Positions 31,354 to 33,684 of a DNA stretch of 33,684 bases are shown here, piece after piece. The DNA comes from a virus, in IMG/VR virus record IMGVR_UViG_3300006192_000019, positions 1-33,684 of that record, one strand, 5' to 3'. How positions within the stretch are numbered: the stretch's first letter is position 1; each line of letters begins with the position of its first letter. The position numbers and the translations under genes were made by a program. The notes under the pieces are model-generated. The model was not told the DNA's origin, did no database searches, and worked only from the letters and a program-made list of their open reading frames with translations.

Positions 31354-32535
31354 TTATTTTTCTCCTTTTTCTATTGTTATTACCTCTTCACGAGGATCTG
31401 TGTTTGGTACTAGAATCATTGAACCTGTTTGCATTGTGATATATGGTCCGATAATGCTAGTAACTTTGTCTTTACCGATTCGTTTGGTCAGTTCAGTAAT
31501 GCCTGCAACTTTCTGTGCTGTGTATGGATTAATTCCTACTTCTTCACAAGCCTTAATCAATCCTGGTTCATCTGTAATCTTTCTTGAAACTCGAGCGTGA
31601 ACCAATTTATAATCAGGCCACTTATATCCACGCTTTGCTTTCTTTAGTGCGTAAGATTTGATGTCTTCAGCAAACTGGATCATTTCATCTAGTTTAGGTA
31701 GTAAAGATTCAATATCACTATCTGTAAGTTGAGCGATAGATTTGTTAGAATTACTGAATGTTTCCATCATGGCATTCGCTCTAACTGCACACGTTTCTCT
31801 ACCGGAACAATAACGACAATGTTTACCTGGATTTCCATGTGGCGTCTCTACTCTTGTACTCAATACTGCTGGGATTAATACTTCTGATTCAAACTTCAAT
31901 AAATCATCAATCGACATTTCGTAATCATTCGTGTTATTGATGACAGGTTGGTAAATTGCAAGTCGTATGTGTTTCACTGGGTATAGATCCTTGTATGCCT
32001 TGTAAAAGTAAAGAGCATAGATAGCAAGTTGTGTATTAAAAGTTCCAGCTTCATGATCAAATGCATACACCGGTGAGCGTCCTGTCTTTAAATCAATAAC
32101 TGTGAGCGTCCCACCATCCACACCGGAGATAATGCCACAGTCTAACGTTCCTCTTGCATCTTCATCAAAATCCATATCCAGCAACTGTTCGATAACAACA
32201 AATGGTTCTGTTTCAGATCGCTTTTTCTCATATTCAATGGTGTTAACAATGTAATCTGCATATCCATCAGCAATGTCCTGCATTTCATCTGAATACATAT
32301 CGAGTTCTTTGATTAGTTCATCGATTGGTTTTACTTCACTGTCATAATCAACTAGACCTAATGACTTACTAACAAGTGCTGCACCTAGCTCATGACATTG
32401 CGTACCAAACTCTGCTTGTGGACTCGACTCTTGGTTTGAACCATCATTGAATACAGTGCTTAATGGACAATTTAACCAGATACTACTTTTACTTGGACTA
32501 TACTTTCTACTGTGAATTGTTGGACTTCTTGACAT
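31354..32535 (-). CDS. DUF2800 protein, PD-(D/E)XK exonuclease-like (393 aa)
   Basis: RecB/Cas4-like nuclease fold: His at FGTQCHELG (residue 48), GTLDCG (129-134), VIDLKTG (146-152; D and K of the active site) and a C-terminal cysteine cluster HCRYCSGRETC that could bind an iron-sulfur cluster, as in Cas4/AddB. It likely resects double-strand ends for the Sak4 annealer. ATG 32535 is chosen after AGGTAGGTGAAAAAA; a GTG at 32544 would leave too little space for the ribosome site. It overlaps the 75-aa gene by 29 bases. Confidence 0.85.
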   Translation of the reverse strand: MSRSPTIHSRKYSPSKSSIWLNCPLSTVFNDGSNQESSPQAEFGTQCHELGAALVSKSLGLVDYDSEVKPIDELIKELDMYSDEMQDIADGYADYIVNTIEYEKKRSETEPFVVIEQLLDMDFDEDARGTLDCGIISGVDGGTLTVIDLKTGRSPVYAFDHEAGTFNTQLAIYALYFYKAYKDLYPVKHIRLAIYQPVINNTNDYEMSIDDLLKFESEVLIPAVLSTRVETPHGNPGKHCRYCSGRETCAVRANAMMETFSNSNKSIAQLTDSDIESLLPKLDEMIQFAEDIKSYALKKAKRGYKWPDYKLVHARVSRKITDEPGLIKACEEVGINPYTAQKVAGITELTKRIGKDKVTSIIGPYITMQTGSMILVPNTDPREEVITIEKGEK

Positions 32536-32734
32536 TTTTTTCACCTACCTCTTCATAAATTTCAATGCCTGTTACCGAATCACTTGGTGCAATGATCAAG
32601 ACTCGTTTTTTCTTACCAAATAACTTATTGAATAGTTTCTTTGGAAGTGTCTCATCCATTGTCTCGATGATGTTGGTATTCCTACTCCTTTTGTCCGCTA
32701 AGTTAATGCGAACCCTATGCTTTTTGTCTTGCAT
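32507..32734 (-). CDS. Small basic protein of unknown function (75 aa)
   Basis: The protein starts MQDKKHRVRINLADKRSRN and is strongly charged, with KKLFNKLFGKKKRVLIIA in the middle. GAGG lies six bases before the ATG. I do not recognise it. A short hairpin (TAGAAG/CTTCTA, 32749-32771) precedes the ribosome site. The frame remains open upstream through the repeat copy B, without a start codon. It may be a nucleic-acid-binding accessory of the recombination set. Confidence 0.6.
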   Translation of the reverse strand: MQDKKHRVRINLADKRSRNTNIIETMDETLPKKLFNKLFGKKKRVLIIAPSDSVTGIEIYEEVGEKNVKKSNNSQ

Positions 32735-32765
32735 ATTTTTCCTCTTTTCTAGAAGTGCCTTTTTG

Positions 32766-32812
32766 CCTTCTAAATCTTAGTCCGCATTTTCATCTCAAAA
32801 GTTCGGGTTGGT
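32766..32812. repeat. Bipartite 47-nt repeat, copy B
   Basis: Partner of 4561-4607, same orientation. The conserved blocks again flank a wholly different 10-base block. This copy spans the stop of the sigma-like gene and the gap before the 75-aa gene, so at least half is noncoding here, unlike copy A. Confidence 0.7.
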
Positions 32813-33422
32813 TTGAAAAATGTTCAATTATTTTTTTCTCAAGTGTTTTTACACGTTCTGATACTGTGCTTTTTGATATACCTAATATCGAGCTAACATC
32901 TGATTGTTTTAGTTCTTGAATATAGATAAGGTCAAACATCTCTTGCATGGTAGATGGTAATGTAGCAACAAACTCTTTGATGATCTCGAGTTTTTCATAA
33001 TTATCATTAGAATTGATTTGCTCTGAGTAAATAGAAGCTTGATACAACAGGCTGCTTTTATCGTCCTGTGAATTTTCATCACCATTAAATGCATTAAGAT
33101 TCATGATTCTTGGTGGTTTGTCATATGGATTAACTTCTTCAGGATGTTCTTTCGCCCACTTCTTTTTATTTGCTATGCGTGTTTGTCGCTCTGTATTTGT
33201 TTCACAGTTGATGTATTTAAGGTTTGATCTTACTTCAGCATCATCTTGTCTATGAAGTTCGGTAATTGTTATTTCAGTGATAGACTCATCGACTAGAATG
33301 GATCTATCACCGGATGCATGAATTGTTGTTGATTTACCAGGTTCAAGGATGACCTTATCTCCATTAGCAAAAAAATAGGTGTATGTCGTTCTTTTCGAAG
33401 TTGGTGTTTTACGTAATTTCAT
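32790..33422 (-). CDS. Sigma-70-like HTH regulator (210 aa)
   Basis: The C-terminal HTH, about residues 160-205 (QELKQSDVSSILGISKSTVS, then ERVKTLEKKI), is like sigma-70 region 4; the N-terminal 100 residues are beta-rich (FFANGDKVILEPGKSTTIH) and hold a charged linker (KKKWAKEHPEEVNPYD). Proteins of this kind begin early operons in Firmicutes phages and mobile elements. It is the first gene visible in the early operon. The ribosome site GGAGG is inside a hairpin that can be masked, with an upstream alternative partner, so translation is likely regulated. Confidence 0.78.
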   Translation of the reverse strand: MKLRKTPTSKRTTYTYFFANGDKVILEPGKSTTIHASGDRSILVDESITEITITELHRQDDAEVRSNLKYINCETNTERQTRIANKKKWAKEHPEEVNPYDKPPRIMNLNAFNGDENSQDDKSSLLYQASIYSEQINSNDNYEKLEIIKEFVATLPSTMQEMFDLIYIQELKQSDVSSILGISKSTVSERVKTLEKKIIEHFSNQPELLR

Positions 33423-33429
33423 AAAAAAA

Positions 33430-33466
33430 TACCTCCAAATCAGATTTTTATTCTGAAATGGAGGTA
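33430..33466 (-). promoter_or_regulatory. Hairpin masking the Shine-Dalgarno of the sigma-like gene
   Basis: The minus strand pairs TACCTCCA with TGGAGGTA (8 bp) and, inside a symmetrical 2-base internal loop, TCAGA with TCTGA (5 bp), loop of 7 bases. GGAGG, nine bases before the ATG, is in the 3' arm and would be inaccessible in this fold. It could also act as a DNA operator. Confidence 0.75.
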
Positions 33467-33486
33467 CTCTTCTCGTATATTGTAGT

Positions 33487-33566
33487 CAGTTCAGTGGCGT
33501 AGTAAAGAGAACGGATATGTACATCCATTTCAATTTACAGGCCACTCTTCACATTAGAATGAACTG
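33487..33566 (-). promoter_or_regulatory. Nested-stem leader RNA upstream of the sigma-like gene
   Basis: Four nested pairings on the minus strand: CAGTTCA/TGAACTG (33560-33566 with 33487-33493), GTGGC/GCCAC (33541-33545 with 33494-33498), GTAAA/TTTAC (33534-33538 with 33502-33506) and the hairpin AATGGAT/ATCCGTT with one G-U pair. The terminal hairpin holds a segment (33519-33530) complementary in 11 of 12 positions to the anti-Shine-Dalgarno arm at 33456-33467. No coding frame was found here. I see no known riboswitch class. Confidence 0.5.
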
Positions 33567-33684
33567 TACTATTTAATTGATTTGCACTTCAATGTGATCA
33601 GCTGAGCAAAGGCTGTGAAGTACTGGCTAGGTTAGCTAAATCCTAATTCGATACTAGTATAAATGTTCTACACGATTAATAACA

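Noticed and set aside
4561-32812. The 47-nt repeat pair as attL/attR of the prophage
   Set aside because: Both recombinase genes would lie outside the element so defined, and early regulatory sequence continues beyond copy B; kept only as a repeat.
1-33684. Genetic code 4 (TGA as tryptophan)
   Set aside because: Many well-defined genes end in TGA and conserved tryptophans are TGG, so the standard code applies.
1-33684. CRISPR arrays, tRNA or rRNA genes
   Set aside because: No regularly spaced repeats and no cloverleaf-like segments were noticed on reading both strands.

Overview
The window is most of a temperate, HK97-type siphophage genome (a prophage) from an AT-rich bacterium. It uses the standard genetic code: TGA serves as a stop and tryptophan is TGG throughout. 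The mix of protein families (paired serine recombinases with a small zinc-finger helper, DUF2800, DUF669, Sak4-like ATPase, ArpU-like regulator, ParB-methyltransferase plus MetK) is typical of prophages in Clostridia, Erysipelotrichia and Acholeplasma-like hosts. No peptidoglycan hydrolase is visible anywhere, although the tail-to-integrase interval where one is expected is fully contained. This hints at, but does not prove, a wall-less (Mollicutes-like) host. Nearly every gene is on the minus strand, so the functional order runs from right to left.

Early region (about 33.7 to 25.3 kb): a roughly 250-nt leader with nested stems and a hairpin that masks the Shine-Dalgarno sequence precedes a sigma-like HTH gene. 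Next come a recombination set (DUF2800 nuclease, Sak4-like RecA ATPase, DUF669 protein with an SSB-like tail), an SF2 helicase, a large primase-helicase, a candidate origin (long palindrome plus direct repeats, 26.15-26.36 kb), a RusA resolvase and an ArpU-like late regulator. A bidirectional terminator and a lone plus-strand gene of 61 codons separate early from late genes.

Late region (24.8 to 5.1 kb): a promoter with an operator-like inverted repeat drives a terminase-small-like HTH protein, a ParB-DNA methyltransferase, a papain-like protein, MetK, HNH nuclease, a GC-rich cos-like segment, terminase small and large subunits, portal, prohead protease, major capsid protein, four neck genes, major tail protein, tail chaperones with a probable frameshift, tape measure, distal tail and baseplate proteins and two Mtd-like tail proteins. 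The lysis slot then holds a DNA-polymerase-beta-type nucleotidyltransferase and two membrane-anchored holin-like proteins.

Left region (5.1 to 0 kb): three short transcription units with their own signals. They are a monocistronic SSB-like gene with promoter and terminator; the recombinase operon, starting with a 35-codon gene that has a strong ribosome site; and, beyond a terminator, an ImmA/IrrE-like protease, an 81-aa unknown and a truncated DUF262 (GmrSD-type) gene that may be a defence cargo or host flank. A bipartite 47-nt repeat occurs at the start of the recombinase operon and again at the end of the sigma-like gene. Neither prophage end (att site) could be fixed; the right end lies beyond the window.
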